Shown: piece after piece, positions 8,703 through 16,821 of the stretch | How the letters are laid out: each line of letters begins with the position of its first letter | Position numbering within the stretch: position 1 is the first letter of the stretch | NCBI RefSeq assembly: GCF_002929295.1 | Contig: NZ_PJIM01000002.1 | Span: forward strand, 826,191 to 890,190 | Direction: 5' to 3' | Origin: Arthrobacter sp. SX1312 | GTDB taxonomy: Bacteria; Actinomycetota; Actinomycetes; Actinomycetales; Micrococcaceae | Length of the DNA: 64,000 bases | The notes under the pieces: model-generated | Told to the model about the DNA's origin: nothing | Databases searched by the model: none | The model's input: the letters and a program-made list of their open reading frames with translations, nothing else | Translations under genes and position numbers: made by a program

Positions 8703-9443
8703 ATGCGCAATCACCAGGTCGTGTCTGCATGGCTCGAGCAGGAACTCGCGGCAGGCCGGCTTGCCATCGGGTCCCGCCTGCCGGGGGAGCGCGCGATGGC
8801 GGAGCAGCTCGGCATCTCCCGTGCCTCCGTGCGGGAGGGGACACGCGTCCTGGAGGCGCTCGGCGTCGTCCGCGCCGGCGTGGGCTCCGGTCCGCAGGCC
8901 GGGACCGTCATCACCGGCAATCCCGCGCTGGCCCTCGACTCCGCCCTGCGGCTCCACGTCGCGAGCGCGCACCTGCCCGTCAAGGACGTCGTCGAGACGC
9001 GACTGCTGCTCGAGACGTGGGCGGCGGCCCACGCCTCCCCGGACTCGCCCGCCCTGGCGCGCGCGGCCCTCCTCCTCGACGAGATGGACCAGCACGACGA
9101 CGGCCCGGACGGTTTCCTGGAGCGCGATGCCCTCTTCCACGTAGCGCTCGCGGAGGCTGCCGGCAACGTGCTGATCGGTGCCATGATGGGATCGCTCCGC
9201 GGCTCGATCGCGGCGTACACGCAGCGGCTCACGGCCCGGCTCCCGGATTGGAGCACCACCTCCGACCGCCTCCGAACGGAGCACCGCGCCATCCTGGACG
9301 CGGTGCTGGCCGGTCGGGGCGAAACGGCGGCGGACCTGGTCCGCGACCACATCGAGGGCTTCTACCGGGAGGCCGGCGTCCCCCGGGATGCAAGCGATTC
9401 CTTCCGACGCCAGGCGCTTTCCATCACGATGCCGAATACCTAG
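8703..9443 (+). CDS. FadR-subfamily GntR transcriptional regulator (LldR-like)
   Basis: A 246-residue regulator. The N-terminal winged helix has the GntR signature GSRLPGERAMAEQLGISRASVREG, and the C-terminal all-helical FCD domain shows DALFHVALAEAAGN and the late DHIEGFY histidine region that holds the ligand-binding metal in FCD proteins. I chose the ATG at 8703 because the GntR domain begins immediately after it. The divergent lactate dehydrogenase and the operators between them imply that it senses lactate or a similar hydroxy acid and also controls itself. Confidence 0.9.
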   Translation: MRNHQVVSAWLEQELAAGRLAIGSRLPGERAMAEQLGISRASVREGTRVLEALGVVRAGVGSGPQAGTVITGNPALALDSALRLHVASAHLPVKDVVETRLLLETWAAAHASPDSPALARAALLLDEMDQHDDGPDGFLERDALFHVALAEAAGNVLIGAMMGSLRGSIAAYTQRLTARLPDWSTTSDRLRTEHRAILDAVLAGRGETAADLVRDHIEGFYREAGVPRDASDSFRRQALSITMPNT

Positions 9444-9472
9444 ACTGCAGGGATCTGGTCGAGCAGCGGGCC

Positions 9473-9892
9473 ATGGACCTTGATGTGGAGCAGGCCATGG
9501 ATCATCTTCCTCACAGTCTCGAATATCCCACCGTGCGGCTGAACGGGGTGACGACCGTCCAGGAGGGTCAGCGCGCGCTCCTCCCCGGCCTCCTCCTGGG
9601 TGCGGAGGCCGACATCCCGGAGGATCTCCGCGAGGTGCCGACCCGCCGGCTGAGGATCCTCTGCAACCGCATCTACCAGCGGCTCGATGCGGACCGTCCC
9701 TCCCCCGGGAGCCGGGAGCGCTACCACGCCGTCGTCGAGGAACTCGAACGGCGGGAAGCCCGGGCGGAGCAGCCGGATCCGCCTTCGGGGCTCCGCGGCA
9801 CTGCCGTGATCCTTCCGCTCGTGCCGGGCACGGGGCGCCGTCGGCTCCGCCTGCCGGGGGCCGCTCGTGCCGCAGGACGGGATCGCCGATGA
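9473..9892 (+). CDS. Small protein with LRxLCN-type domain (paralogue of the N-terminus of the 20490 protein)
   Basis: A 139-residue protein of unknown function. Residues about 52-100 (EVPTRRLRILCNRIYQRLDA, then ERYHAVVEELERREARAE) match closely the N-terminal part of the protein at 20490-21122. The GNAT-like half found there is missing here: after ERREARAE the sequence turns into an Arg/Pro-rich tail. It starts at an ATG following AGCAGCGGGCC, a 13-nt segment also found upstream of the 20490 gene. Its stop overlaps the start of the DinB gene (ATGA), so the two are translationally coupled. The function of the domain is not known to me; it looks helical. Confidence 0.7.
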   Translation: MDLDVEQAMDHLPHSLEYPTVRLNGVTTVQEGQRALLPGLLLGAEADIPEDLREVPTRRLRILCNRIYQRLDADRPSPGSRERYHAVVEELERREARAEQPDPPSGLRGTAVILPLVPGTGRRRLRLPGAARAAGRDRR

Positions 9893-10407
9893 CGTCCGTC
9901 GAGGTCCTCTCCGAAGCCTTCTCCCGGCTGCCGGGCCTCGTCCGCGGCGCCGTGCGCGGCCTCGATGCCGACCAGTTGTCCCTCCGACCGGGTGGATCCG
10001 CGAACCCGGTCGCGTGGCTCGTCTGGCACCTCACGCGGGTGGCGGACAGCCACCTCGCCGAGGCGTTCGGCCACGAGCAGGTGTGGCTGGCCGACGGCTT
10101 CGCCGACCGCTGGGACCTCGCGCTGGACCGGGAGGACACCGGCTACGGGCACTCGCGGGACCAGGTCGACGCCGTCCGCGTGGCGTCCGCGCAGCAACTG
10201 CTGGACTACTTCGACGCGGTCCATCGGATCTCCCGGACCCTCGTGGCGGACCTCGACGAGGAGGACCTCCACCGGGTGGTCGACGAGCGCTGGGATCCGC
10301 CGGTCACCCTGCTCGTCCGGCTCGTGAGCGTGCTCGACGACGCCGTGCAGCACGCCGGCCAGGCCGCGTACGCCCGCGGGATCATCCTCGCCGATCGACG
10401 GCGCTAG
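9889..10407 (+). CDS. DinB-superfamily (DUF664-like) protein
   Basis: A 172-residue four-helix-bundle type protein. The conserved histidine patches of DinB/DUF664 proteins are present: AWLVWHLTRVADSH near residue 45 and LDDAVQHAGQAAYARG near residue 150, which together form the metal site. Such proteins often act as thiol (mycothiol or bacillithiol) transferases or are uncharacterised. It begins within the stop codon of the preceding small gene (ATGA), so both are probably one operon. Its TAG stop overlaps the TAG stop of the convergent AlkB-like gene within CTAG. Confidence 0.85.
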   Translation: MTSVEVLSEAFSRLPGLVRGAVRGLDADQLSLRPGGSANPVAWLVWHLTRVADSHLAEAFGHEQVWLADGFADRWDLALDREDTGYGHSRDQVDAVRVASAQQLLDYFDAVHRISRTLVADLDEEDLHRVVDERWDPPVTLLVRLVSVLDDAVQHAGQAAYARGIILADRRR

Positions 10408-11066
10408 CCGAGGCCCGTCTGCCGCAGCGTGATGTTGAGCCGCCCCTCGAAGCCGATACCGGCCGGCGCCGTCACGGGAAGGGTCCGCAGGACACCGTGG
10501 TAGGCGAAGCGTGAGGGTCCGCCGAAGACGAAGAGATCACCGGAGGCGAGCTGCACGTCCTCCCAGGGGCGGTTCCTGTTCTCCGTGTTGCCGAACCGGA
10601 ACACGCATGTTGCACCGAGGCTGAGGGAGACGACCGGGGCGCTGATCCGTTCCTCGCGGTCCTGGTGCATGCCCATCCGGGCCGCGTCGTCGTAGTAGTT
10701 CACGAGTGCGGCGTCGGGCTCGTAGGAGGAGCCCGCCTCCTCACCGTAGGCCGCCGTCACGGCGTCGCGGCCCAGCGCGCGCAGCACCTCCGGAAAGGGT
10801 GCGACGGCGGCGCCTCCGACGTCGTCGGCCGTACGGCTGTACCGGTACGGCAGCCAGTGCCAGCCGAGGCTCACGCTCTTCACGGACATCACGCCGCCGT
10901 TCGGCATGGTCACGGCGCGCATCGGGACGGGCCCGCTCGCCCAGGTGCGGCAGAGGTCCACCAGGCGGCGCTGCCGGTCGGGGTCCAGCCAGTCGGGGAC
11001 GTGCACGGCGCCGGGCGCGAGCTCCCGCCGCGGGCGCGGAATCAGGGCGTCGAACGGATCGGTCAC
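10404..11066 (-). CDS. AlkB-like 2-oxoglutarate/Fe(II)-dependent dioxygenase
   Basis: A 220-residue protein with the AlkB pattern. The iron-binding HxD is in GMHQDREE, the distal histidine in FAYHGVLR, and the 2-oxoglutarate-binding arginines in GRLNITLRQT. The nucleotide-recognition lid precedes it (WHWLPYRYSRTADD). In this family the enzyme removes alkyl groups from damaged DNA bases such as 1-methyladenine by oxidation. Length and motif order match AlkB proteins. It is preceded by a long hairpin after the DUF1684 gene, so it probably has its own promoter. Confidence 0.88.
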   Translation of the reverse strand: MTDPFDALIPRPRRELAPGAVHVPDWLDPDRQRRLVDLCRTWASGPVPMRAVTMPNGGVMSVKSVSLGWHWLPYRYSRTADDVGGAAVAPFPEVLRALGRDAVTAAYGEEAGSSYEPDAALVNYYDDAARMGMHQDREERISAPVVSLSLGATCVFRFGNTENRNRPWEDVQLASGDLFVFGGPSRFAYHGVLRTLPVTAPAGIGFEGRLNITLRQTGLG

Positions 11067-11077
11067 CCCACCATTGT

Positions 11078-11126
11078 GCTCCGGCCGGCGCGCTGTCCCC
11101 GCAGCAGCACGCGATTCCGCCGGAGC
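11078..11126 (-). terminator. Long hairpin after the DUF1684 gene
   Basis: GCTCCGGC at 11078-11085 pairs with GCCGGAGC at 11119-11126, and an inner GCTG/CAGC helix closes part of the loop. It begins three bases beyond the stop codon of the leftward DUF1684 gene, the position of an intrinsic terminator. No U-run follows. Confidence 0.5.
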
Positions 11127-11128
11127 GT

Positions 11129-11986
11129 CTACCCCGCCACGGGAGCCTGGAACTCCGCCGGGACGCCCGCCGGCAGCTTCTCCCCCGCCTCGACGGGAGC
11201 GTCGACGACGTTCGCGCCGACCGGTGCGGGGCAGGTCCCGTAGAGCGTGAAGGCGCTGGGGTAGTTGATCGCCCGGTTGAAGTCCAGGACGACCCCGCCG
11301 TCCGGGCGGGGCCGGCGCGTGGTCACCTTGCGCCAGGCCGCGGTGGTGACCCCGTTCGTCGTGTCGTGGAAGGTGATCGAGAGCGCGCCGGACCCGTCCT
11401 GGCCCGCGCGGAGCCGGAACCGGCGGTGGTCCCCGGGAAGGGAGAAGACCACCTCGCCGGCCGTCTCGTGCATTCCCGGCACGTCCGGGTGGGCGGTGGC
11501 GATCGGCTCGTGCAGGGGATCCCCGTAGGGTTCGAACCGTCCCTCCACTACGAGATCGGGCCGGTGGTCGAAGGTCGGCACGCCGGTGAAGCCGGTGAGC
11601 GTGGGCGAGGAGGAATCCCTGGTCCGGAGGGCATAGCGGCCGGCGCGGCGCGCGAGTTCGACGACGACCCGGCGCCCGTCCTCACCGCCGTGCGCCACCC
11701 ACATCAGCGATTCCTCGTCGTCGACGGTCGCCGTGATCGTCCCCTCCAGGATCCTGCCGCCGGCCGGGTCGGTCAGATCGGTCAGGCCGTCCGACGCCCC
11801 TGCGGTCAGCTGCGCGGCGTCGCCCGTGGAGGACCAGAGCCCCGGCACGACGTCGACCCGGGCCGGCTCGCTGCCGAGCCACTGGAAGGACGTCAGGCTC
11901 AGCCAGCCGTGCTCCTCGGCCAGGGCCGCATCCCGGGCGTTCCGGAAACGGCGCCAGCGTTCCTCCGGGGTCTTGACGTCGCTCAC
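11129..11986 (-). CDS. DUF1684 domain protein
   Basis: A 285-residue cytoplasmic protein matching the DUF1684 pattern: N-terminal WRRFRNARDAALAEEHGWLSL, and the conserved C-terminal block GVVLDFNRAINYPSAFTLYGTCPAP. No signal peptide is present. The fold is a beta-rich domain of unknown activity, found widely in actinobacteria. The ATG at 11986 is preceded by AGGAGCACCC (complement), a good ribosome-binding site. It seems monocistronic. Confidence 0.88.
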   Translation of the reverse strand: MSDVKTPEERWRRFRNARDAALAEEHGWLSLTSFQWLGSEPARVDVVPGLWSSTGDAAQLTAGASDGLTDLTDPAGGRILEGTITATVDDEESLMWVAHGGEDGRRVVVELARRAGRYALRTRDSSSPTLTGFTGVPTFDHRPDLVVEGRFEPYGDPLHEPIATAHPDVPGMHETAGEVVFSLPGDHRRFRLRAGQDGSGALSITFHDTTNGVTTAAWRKVTTRRPRPDGGVVLDFNRAINYPSAFTLYGTCPAPVGANVVDAPVEAGEKLPAGVPAEFQAPVAG

Positions 11987-12125
11987 GGGTGCTCCTTGTC
12001 CTGCGGGTCGTTTGTGGGCTGTAACCCGTCATGGGGGCGGGGGATTCCCCGGACCCGTATCTCCCCCGTGCTTTCTCTGAGAGGATGGGCATCCGCGCGG
12101 CACGGTCGAATCCGGAGGACCAGGC

Positions 12126-13076
12126 ATGAGTTCAGCAAAGGCAGCCCCCGGTGACGCGGTGCTCGACGGCGCCCCCGCCCTCGAAGTGCCGGCCATCCCG
12201 GTCCCGAATCCCCTCGCCGAGGGCGACGCCCCCGTGCTCCTGCCGCATCCGGACCAGCCGACGTGGCGCGAGGACTACCCGTACGAGAAGCGGATGACGG
12301 AACGGGAGTACCAGAAGGCCAAGAGGGCCCTCCAGATCGAACTGCTCAAGATGCAGGGGTGGGTCAGGGCGAACGAGGCCAAGGTGGCGCTGGTGTTCGA
12401 GGGCCGTGACGCGGCCGGCAAGGGCGGAACCATCAAGCGCTTCATGGAGAATCTGAATCCCCGCGGAGCGAGGATCGTCGCCCTGGACAAGCCGAGCGAC
12501 AAGGAGAAGACGCAGTGGTACTTCCAGCGCTACGTCTCCACGCTCCCCTCGGGCGGCGAGATCGTCCTGTTCGACCGGTCGTGGTACAACCGGGCAGGGG
12601 TGGAGCGTGTCATGGGGTTCTGCTCGCCCACGGAGTATCTCGAGTTCATGCGGCAGGCCCCGGAATTCGAGCGCATGCTCGTCCGCAGCGACACGCACCT
12701 CATCAAGTTCTGGTTCTCGGTGTCGCAGGCGGAACAGCGGCGTCGCTTCGCCAAGCGCCACACGGACCCGGTGCGACGCTGGAAGCTCAGCCCCATGGAT
12801 CTGCAGTCCCTCGACAAGTGGGACGAGTACACGGCGGCCAAGGAGGCCATGTTCTTCTACACGAACACGGCGGACGCCCCGTGGACGGTCATCAAGAGCA
12901 ACGACAAGAAGCGGGCCCGGATCGAGGCGATGCGCTACGTCCTGTACGTCCTCGACTACAAAGAGAAGGACCACGACGTCGTCGGCACGCCCGATCCGTT
13001 GATCGTCGGGACGGGGCCGCACTCGGGCGTCTTCGAGGCCGGAGAGCAGTCCACCCACCTGTTCCCCACGCTCTGA
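12126..13076 (+). CDS. ppk2: Polyphosphate kinase 2
   Basis: A 316-residue PPK2. Walker A is EGRDAAGKGG near residue 92, the Walker B-type motif is VLFDRSWYNRAGVERVMGF near residue 145, and the lid arginine segment is RRRFAKRHTDPVRRWKLSPMD. This arrangement and a single kinase domain fit class I PPK2, which uses polyphosphate to phosphorylate nucleoside diphosphates (or run in reverse). The N-terminal 50 residues are a variable Pro/Ala-rich extension. The start is preceded by GGAGGACCAGGC. It is monocistronic and convergent with the DUF4190-like gene. Confidence 0.93.
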   Translation: MSSAKAAPGDAVLDGAPALEVPAIPVPNPLAEGDAPVLLPHPDQPTWREDYPYEKRMTEREYQKAKRALQIELLKMQGWVRANEAKVALVFEGRDAAGKGGTIKRFMENLNPRGARIVALDKPSDKEKTQWYFQRYVSTLPSGGEIVLFDRSWYNRAGVERVMGFCSPTEYLEFMRQAPEFERMLVRSDTHLIKFWFSVSQAEQRRRFAKRHTDPVRRWKLSPMDLQSLDKWDEYTAAKEAMFFYTNTADAPWTVIKSNDKKRARIEAMRYVLYVLDYKEKDHDVVGTPDPLIVGTGPHSGVFEAGEQSTHLFPTL

Positions 13077-13106
13077 CGGCAGCGGTGGCCCTCGGTCGGG
13101 CTGCCG
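13077..13106. terminator. Hairpin after ppk2
   Basis: CGGCAGC at 13077-13083 pairs with GCTGCCG at 13100-13106. It begins directly after the ppk2 stop codon and lies before the stop of the convergent gene, so it may terminate both. Confidence 0.5.
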
Positions 13107-13118
13107 GTCAGGTGCCGG

Positions 13119-13541
13119 TCAGCCGCTGAAACCGGCCGTGGCGCCGAGTCCCACGATGACGAGGACGAAGAACAGGATCCCGAACAGGATCGCGAGACCG
13201 TAGAGCGCCGTGACGATCCAGCCCAGGACCTTGCCTGCGGTCGCGGGCACGCCGAGGCGCTCCGCCTTCCGGGCCTGCCAGATGGCCAGCGGACCGAGGA
13301 CGATGCCCGCCACGAAGAAGCCCACCAGACCGAGGATCAGGGAGAGCTGGGCCGCCTTCTCGCCCTCCATCGTCTGGTACGAGGACTGGTAGAGACCCGA
13401 CGGATAGCTGCCGGTCTGCTGGTAGGGGCTGCTGCCGGGCTGGTTCGGCGGGTAGCCGCCGGCAGGGCCGTAGGCGCCGCCGTCGTACGGATTCCTGTGG
13501 CCGGGGGAGGGGAGTTCACTGGGATAGGGATCCTGGGACAT
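13119..13541 (-). CDS. DUF4190-type membrane protein with Pro/Gly/Tyr-rich N-terminus
   Basis: A 140-residue protein. The first 65 residues are rich in Pro, Gly, Ser and Tyr (GPAGGYPPNQPGSSPYQQTG), a disordered tail common in actinobacterial membrane proteins. Two hydrophobic helices follow at about residues 68-85 and 108-132, separated by a basic loop IWQARKAERLG, the DUF4190 pattern. It is preceded by AGGAGAACCACG. The function is unknown; such proteins are predicted to sit in the inner membrane with the tail inside. Confidence 0.8.
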   Translation of the reverse strand: MSQDPYPSELPSPGHRNPYDGGAYGPAGGYPPNQPGSSPYQQTGSYPSGLYQSSYQTMEGEKAAQLSLILGLVGFFVAGIVLGPLAIWQARKAERLGVPATAGKVLGWIVTALYGLAILFGILFFVLVIVGLGATAGFSG

Positions 13542-13625
13542 CGTGGTTCTCCTGGTCGGCTCGGCGGTCCCGGATGACGCGACCCCGGGAAGACCATCAT
13601 CCCGCGTCGAGGGCGCCGGCGCACC

Positions 13626-15125
13626 TCACACGTGCGCGGGATCCCCTGCGTCCGCGCGCTGCTGGGCTCCGAGGCGGGAATGCCGGTGGCCGTACGCGAA
13701 GTAGAGGGCGAAGCCGAGCACGAGCCACCCTGCGAAGAACACCCACGTGATGGTGGCGAGGTTGAACATCAGATAGAGGCAGAGCAGGGCGGATGCGATC
13801 GGGATGACACTGCCGAACGGGACGCGGAACGCCGGCGTGAGGTCCGGACGCCTGCGCCGCAGGACGATGATCCCGAGGCTCACCGTGATGAAGGCGGACA
13901 GCGTGCCGATGTTGATCATCTCGGCGAGGACCTCCACCTGGGTGAACCCGGCGAGCAGGGCGACGACGACCCCGCAGAGCACCTGGGTCCGCGCCGGCGT
14001 CCCGTGCTTGTCCGAGGTGCGGCTGAGGGCGCGCGGCATCAGCCCGTCGCGGCTGAGCGCGAAGATCACGCGTGCCAGGCCCATCAGCAGCACCATGATC
14101 ACGGTGGTCAGTCCGATGAGGCTGCCCACCGAGATGACGCCGGCGGCCCAGTCCGCGCCGACCAGCTGGAAGGCGGTGGCGAGCGACGGCGCACCGGAGG
14201 CTCCGAGCTCGGTGTAGGACACCATGCCGGTCACGACCAGGGTCACCAGGATGTACAGGACGCTGACGACGGCGAGGCCCGCGAAGATGCCGCGGGGGAG
14301 GGTGCGGCTCGGATCCTCGACCTCCTCGGCGGAGGTGGCGACGACGTCGAACCCGATGAACGCGAAGAACACCAGTGCCGCTCCCGAGATGATGCCGGTG
14401 AAACCGAAGGCGGCCGGTGTCGCCCCGCTGAGGAAGGAGAGGAAGGGCTGGTCGGCCCAGCCGGTTCCGCCGTCCGTCGCAGGCTCGGAGGCCGGGACGA
14501 ACGGCGTGTAGTTCCCGGGATCGACGTAGAAGAAGCCGACGACGATGACGAACAGCACGATGCCGATCTTGATGACCGTGAAGACGCTGTTGACCCGCGC
14601 GGAGAGCTTGGTGCCCCAGACCAGGACGGCGGTGAAAACCGCGACGATCAGCAGCGGACCCCAGGCGAGGTCGACGCCCAGCAGGCCGACCTCGGCGGGG
14701 ACGTCGAGGTCGAGGGCGTTGAAGAGATCGGACAGGTACACGCCCCAGAACTTCGCGATGACGGCGGCGGCCATGAGCAGTTCGAGGATCAGGTTCCAGC
14801 CGATGATCCAGGCGATCAGCTCACCCATCGTGGCGTAGGTGAAGACGTAGGCGCTTCCCGCGACCGGCAGCGCCGTCGCGAACTCGGCGTAGCACATGAT
14901 CGCGAGGGCGCACGTGATCGCGGCGAGGACGAAGGAGATGGTCACCGCGGGGCCGGCGTTGAAGGCGGCGGCCTGTGCGCCCACCGAGAAAATCCCCGCG
15001 CCCACGGCGACGGCGACGCCCATGACCATGAGGTCCCACGTGGTGAGGGACCGCTTGAGGCCGCGCCCCTTCTCGTCGGAGTCCTTGATCGACTGCTCGA
15101 TGGACTTGGTCCGGAAGAGGTCCAT
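13626..15125 (-). CDS. APC-family amino acid permease
   Basis: A 499-residue protein with about 12 transmembrane helices. The TM1 motif GVAVAVGAGIFSVGA is the unwound substrate-binding segment of the APC (amino acid-polyamine-cation) family, and TM6 has FFAFIGFDVVATSAEEVEDPSR, typical of the cationic-amino-acid-transporter-like branch. The N-terminus (MDLFRTKSIEQSIKDSDEKGRGLKRSL) is the usual cytoplasmic lead. It is a paralogue of the next gene upstream (15260-16720), from which it is separated by a hairpin. Substrate not determinable, though basic or branched amino acids are plausible. Confidence 0.9.
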   Translation of the reverse strand: MDLFRTKSIEQSIKDSDEKGRGLKRSLTTWDLMVMGVAVAVGAGIFSVGAQAAAFNAGPAVTISFVLAAITCALAIMCYAEFATALPVAGSAYVFTYATMGELIAWIIGWNLILELLMAAAVIAKFWGVYLSDLFNALDLDVPAEVGLLGVDLAWGPLLIVAVFTAVLVWGTKLSARVNSVFTVIKIGIVLFVIVVGFFYVDPGNYTPFVPASEPATDGGTGWADQPFLSFLSGATPAAFGFTGIISGAALVFFAFIGFDVVATSAEEVEDPSRTLPRGIFAGLAVVSVLYILVTLVVTGMVSYTELGASGAPSLATAFQLVGADWAAGVISVGSLIGLTTVIMVLLMGLARVIFALSRDGLMPRALSRTSDKHGTPARTQVLCGVVVALLAGFTQVEVLAEMINIGTLSAFITVSLGIIVLRRRRPDLTPAFRVPFGSVIPIASALLCLYLMFNLATITWVFFAGWLVLGFALYFAYGHRHSRLGAQQRADAGDPAHV

Positions 15126-15205
15126 GGGGCAGGTCCTTCAGTGGTGGGGGTGGAGGGTCCGCGGTCGTGGAGAGGCCGCGCACCTGTCGAGGATAGGAGC
15201 TGACG

Positions 15206-15242
15206 GGGCCTGCCGCACGTTCGTGACGCGGGCGGCAGGCCC
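15206..15242 (-). terminator. Hairpin between tandem permease genes
   Basis: GGGCCTGCCGC at 15206-15216 pairs with GCGGCAGGCCC at 15232-15242, an 11-bp perfect stem with a 15-nt loop. It lies 18 bases after the stop of the upstream permease gene and 80 bases before the start of the next, fitting an intrinsic terminator that separates the two transcripts. Confidence 0.65.
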
Positions 15243-15259
15243 GCTCGGTCCGGCGGAGG

Positions 15260-16720
15260 CTAGGCCTGCCGCTTCAGGAAGGCGTGGCGCGGGCTGTCCG
15301 GGTTCATGAGCGAGTGCTTCCTGCCGTAGAAGAAGTAGATGGCGAGGCCGATCAGGAGCCACACGCCGAACCGCAGCCACGTCTCCCCGTCCAGTTGCAG
15401 CATCAGGAACAGCGACGCGAGGACGCCGAACGCGGGGACGATCGGCATCAGCGGCAGCTTGAACGTGCGGGGAACCTCGGGACGGGTGCGCCGCAGCACG
15501 ATCACCGCGATGCAGACCACGACGAACGCCGCGAGGATGCCGATGTTGGTGAGGTCGGCGACGGCGCGGATCGGGAACACCCCGGCGAGAAACGCCGAGG
15601 CGATCCCGGCGATCCAGGTGACGCGCTGCGGCGTGCCGTGGCGGTCCGTCGTCGAGAACCAGGCCGGCAGGAGCCCGTCGCGGCTCATCGAGAACCAGAC
15701 GCGCGTGACACCGAGGAGGAAGGTCAGCATGACGGTGAGGATGGAGATCACGGCGAAGGCCGAGATGATCGTCGCGACGACGGGGAGGCCGACGAACTGG
15801 AAGGCGGAGGCGAAGCCGGCGGTCGGGCTGATGTCCTTGTAGTTCTGCATCCCGGTGAGGACGAGGGTCGCCAGGACGTACAGGATCATCGCGATGAGGA
15901 GGGACAGGAGGATGGCCTTCGGCATGTGCTTCTTGCCGTCCTTGGCCTCCTCGGCGGCGGTGCTCATGGCGTCGTACCCGAACACGGCGAAGAACACGGT
16001 GGCGGCGCCGGCGAACACGGCCCCGAAGCCGGAGGGGACGAACGGCGAGTAGTTGTCGACGTTCACGTAGAAGAAGCCGAGGCCCACGATGCCGAGGATG
16101 AGCAGGATCTTCAGGCCTACCGCGACGAGCTCGAACCGCCCGAAGGTCTTGGTGCCGCGGCTGAGGATGAAGGTGACGAGGAGGCAGACCACGATCGCGG
16201 GCAGGTTGATCACTCCGCCCGGGATGGTGTCCGGTGTTCCCTGCATCCAGGTGGGTACGGTGACGCCGATGCCGGACATGAACTCGGTGAAGTACCCCGA
16301 GATGCCGATCGCCACGACGGCCACGATGGCGATGTACTCGAGGAGCAGGTCCCAGCCGATGAACCAGCCGACGATCTCACCGAGGGCCACGTACCCGTAG
16401 GTGTAGGCGGAGCCGGCGCGGGGGATCATCCCGGCGAACTCGGCGTAGGACAGTGCTGCCGCTGCGCTGGCCAGGCCCGCGATGAGGAACGAGATGAGCA
16501 CGGCCGGACCCACCGGCTCGCCGTCCGGGCCGCCGTTCGCGACGAGTCCGGCGAGCGTGAAGATCCCGACGCCGATGATGCCGCCGACGCCGATGGCGGT
16601 CAGCTGCCAGAGGCCGAGGCTCTTGAACAGGGTCGAGCGGCCCGTCTCGTCCTCGACGTTGTCGATCGGTTTGCGCCGCAACACCGATCGTGGGTTCTGC
16701 AGGGCTGATGAATCCGACAT
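15260..16720 (-). CDS. APC-family amino acid permease
   Basis: A 486-residue permease with about 12 helices. The TM1 glycine motif is GVGGIIGVGIFTLAG and TM6 reads FFAVFGYDAMSTAAEEAKDGKK, which is the cationic-amino-acid-transporter-like branch, as in its neighbour at 13626. The N-terminal tail (ALQNPRSVLRRKPIDNVEDE) is cytoplasmic. The GC-rich hairpin at 16736-16757 lies just before its ribosome-binding site. It follows a TetR gene read in the same direction, which may or may not regulate it. Confidence 0.9.
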   Translation of the reverse strand: MSDSSALQNPRSVLRRKPIDNVEDETGRSTLFKSLGLWQLTAIGVGGIIGVGIFTLAGLVANGGPDGEPVGPAVLISFLIAGLASAAAALSYAEFAGMIPRAGSAYTYGYVALGEIVGWFIGWDLLLEYIAIVAVVAIGISGYFTEFMSGIGVTVPTWMQGTPDTIPGGVINLPAIVVCLLVTFILSRGTKTFGRFELVAVGLKILLILGIVGLGFFYVNVDNYSPFVPSGFGAVFAGAATVFFAVFGYDAMSTAAEEAKDGKKHMPKAILLSLLIAMILYVLATLVLTGMQNYKDISPTAGFASAFQFVGLPVVATIISAFAVISILTVMLTFLLGVTRVWFSMSRDGLLPAWFSTTDRHGTPQRVTWIAGIASAFLAGVFPIRAVADLTNIGILAAFVVVCIAVIVLRRTRPEVPRTFKLPLMPIVPAFGVLASLFLMLQLDGETWLRFGVWLLIGLAIYFFYGRKHSLMNPDSPRHAFLKRQA

Positions 16721-16735
16721 CGTCGTCCGTTCCTA

Positions 16736-16757
16736 GGGGGTGCTCGTGTGCACCCCC
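16736..16757 (-). terminator. Strong hairpin just upstream of the permease start
   Basis: GGGGGTGC at 16736-16743 pairs with GCACCCCC at 16750-16757 with a 6-nt loop. It is 15 bases before the permease ATG and 64 bases after the tetR stop. It could be the terminator of the PAP2-tetR transcript or a leader element limiting access to the AGGAACGG ribosome-binding site. Confidence 0.5.
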
Positions 16758-16821
16758 CAGTATGGAGCGGGCCGTTGGTGACCGGAAATCATTATTCCTG
16801 ACGACAATTCGTCAGTTCTGC

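Noticed and set aside
7361-9472. First part of the 843-residue rightward frame
   Set aside because: It runs opposite lldD and then out of frame through the regulator gene. Only the end, from the ATG at 9473, is supported by paralogy with the 20490 protein.
10404-10407. CTAG containing both stop codons of the DinB and AlkB-like genes
   Set aside because: Overlapping convergent stops are common in compact genomes and do not suggest a shared function.
13632-15203. 523-residue rightward frame opposite the APC permease
   Set aside because: Its composition is strongly Asp/Glu/Arg/Gly-rich and repetitive, the usual mirror of a hydrophobic membrane protein; the permease on the other strand has clear APC motifs. 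The same applies to 15284-16708 and 24245-25426.
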